From Chloroflexota bacterium (GTDB taxonomy: Bacteria > Chloroflexota > Anaerolineae > Promineifilales > Promineifilaceae), in assembly GCA_008501785.1 (NCBI GenBank), contig QQUD01001068.1, positions 1-13,803 of the forward strand: a DNA stretch of 13,803 nucleotides, in the 5' to 3' direction. A program made the position numbers and the translations under genes. This document shows, in pieces, positions 12,973 through 13,803 of the stretch; within the stretch, counting starts at the first letter, position 1; the number at the start of each line of letters is the position of its first letter. The notes under the pieces are model-generated. The model ran no database searches. It saw nothing but the letters and a program-made list of their open reading frames with translations, and was not told the DNA's origin.

Positions 12973-13803
12973 AATTACGACGAATTTTTATTCTACTACG
13001 GAAAGAACTGGTTGCTGGACCCAAAAACTTCTTTTTTATCTTTGCCGTTGCGGTACCGGTGGTTACATCTCTCATGATTTCGCTGGCTTTTGGCGAACTG
13101 TTTTCAGGCAAGCCGAAGATCGGCTTCTTTGACCAAGGCAATTCGCAGTTAGTCGAAACGATTGTGGAGACAGATTATGTAACAGGACGTGTGTATGAGT
13201 CGGTGGATGGGTTGAAAACGGCCGTTTCCACCGGGGCCATCGATATGGGATTAACGCTCCCTGTCGGATTCGACACCTTGTTACAAACCAGCGAGGTGGC
13301 CAAGGTAGATGTGTTTGTTTACGGGCAAAGCTTGCTTAAAAGTCGCGTCGTCATTGCTGGATTACTCGGTAATGCCATTGCCACAATTAGCGGGCGCGAC
13401 ATCCCCGTTTCAGTCGATACGATTCCGTTAGGTGAAACGAACAACAACCCCTGGTACGAACGCATGGTTCCGCTGCTGGTGCTGATGGCCGTTGTGCTGG
13501 GTGGCAGCATTGTGCCTGCCAGTTCGCTCGTCGATGAGAAACAAAATCGCACGTTGGGCGCTTTGGTTGCCACACCCACATCGCTCGGGGATGTCTTTTT
13601 GGCAAAAGGATTGATGGGCATCATCATCAGTATCACAATGGGCGTAGTCATCTTGCTGCTTAATCAGGCATTTGGTTCACAGCCAGCGCTACTGGTATTC
13701 ATTCTACTTTTGAGTGCCATTTTTGCGGCGACATTTGGTATATTGCTTGGCTCACTCACCAAAGACATCAACGCGCTCTTTGCTATCGTCAAAGCCAGTG
13801 GTG
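12969..13803 (+). CDS. ABC-2 type exporter permease, second subunit (partial, runs off the window)
   Basis: The ATG at 12969 overlaps the previous stop (ATGA). The frame is open to the window end, giving 278 visible residues. It starts MKLRRIFILLRKELVAGPKN, then has TM1 FFFIFAVAVPVVTSLMISLA. An external domain follows that includes DGLKTAVSTGAIDMGLTLP, then further helices starting at MVPLLVLMAVVLGGSIVPAS. The cytosolic coupling segment is DEKQNRTLGALVATPTSLGD, and a helix pair ends near LLGSLTKDINALFAIVKASG. The topology parallels the first permease (external domain, then E-x-R-T-L coupling loop), as expected for a paralogous partner. The 3' end, including the final helices, is missing. Confidence 0.9.
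   Translation, partial: MKLRRIFILLRKELVAGPKNFFFIFAVAVPVVTSLMISLAFGELFSGKPKIGFFDQGNSQLVETIVETDYVTGRVYESVDGLKTAVSTGAIDMGLTLPVGFDTLLQTSEVAKVDVFVYGQSLLKSRVVIAGLLGNAIATISGRDIPVSVDTIPLGETNNNPWYERMVPLLVLMAVVLGGSIVPASSLVDEKQNRTLGALVATPTSLGDVFLAKGLMGIIISITMGVVILLLNQAFGSQPALLVFILLLSAIFAATFGILLGSLTKDINALFAIVKASG

Larger units (their letters stand above)
114..13225. repeat. Highly iterated palindrome ACGGCCGT (21 copies across the window)
   Basis: Start positions of ACGGCCGT are 114, 1438, 2291, 2484, 3410, 3942, 4401, 6463, 6523, 7196, 7628, 8256, 8730, 8927, 9122, 10231, 11087, 11739, 11789, 12151 and 13218. Chance expectation for an 8-mer in 13.8 kb is about 0.2. Twenty copies lie in genes on both strands and one (1438) between genes. 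In reading frames it encodes Thr-Ala-Val (12), Gly-Arg (6) or Arg-Pro (2), so no single peptide explains it. The base after the octamer is T in 19 of 21 copies and the base before is A or T in 20 of 21. It is comparable in style to the cyanobacterial HIP1 octamer, though the sequence differs. Confidence 0.9.

Noticed and set aside
12961..12980. AAATTACGA direct repeat at the permease-permease junction
   Set aside because: It is only 9 bp and falls in codons for similar basic residues (KLR and MKLRR). Chance or coding constraint is enough.
114..13225. ACGGCCGT as a conserved protein motif (Thr-Ala-Val)
   Set aside because: The same DNA is read in other codon phases as Gly-Arg or Arg-Pro, and it also occurs between genes.

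Overview
The window most likely comes from a member of the Chloroflexota (Anaerolineae/Ardenticatenia-like). No rRNA or other phylogenetic marker is present, so this is inference. It rests on a very large MalT-type LuxR regulator followed by a small conserved protein, an APC permease fused to two UspA domains, UPF0175/DUF3368 and Gp49-type toxin-antitoxin genes, and short-period intergenic repeats. Nearly all of the DNA is coding. There is no rRNA, tRNA, CRISPR array, transposase or phage gene.

Layout. Positions 1-317 (minus) hold a Gp49/HigB-type toxin gene that runs off the left edge and carries a one-base frameshift in a homopolymer; a 20-bp palindrome at its start looks like an autoregulatory operator. 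Positions 457-2742 hold two minus-strand two-gene units, an 86-aa membrane protein followed by a DUF1349 protein, and a 42-aa membrane peptide followed by a SnoaL-like protein. The two small membrane proteins are paralogous, and the units flank a plus-strand gene for a four-EF-hand protein. Positions 2900-5149 (minus) encode the APC permease with two C-terminal UspA domains. A divergent promoter then drives a UPF0175/PIN (DUF3368) toxin-antitoxin pair at 5367-6106.

Next come a SpoU/TrmH-type RNA 2'-O-methyltransferase, a DinB-fold protein, and a DUF3224 protein whose gene overlaps that of the 913-aa STAND/MalT-like regulator. A 78-aa companion protein follows. From 11033 to the right edge a tightly overlapping operon encodes an ABC-2 type exporter: one ATPase and two permeases, the second cut by the window end.

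The strongest signal not explained by genes is the octamer palindrome ACGGCCGT. It occurs 21 times in 13.8 kb, about a hundred times more than chance. It lies on genes of both strands and in all codon phases, so selection or bias appears to act on the DNA rather than on a protein. Other DNA-level features are two exact 7-bp-period arrays that each begin on the stop codon of the preceding gene, two intergenic inverted repeats with periodic arms, a 14-bp tandem duplication that copies a start region into a 5-codon mini-ORF, and several -10-like boxes placed 6-7 nt before start codons, as expected for leaderless mRNAs.
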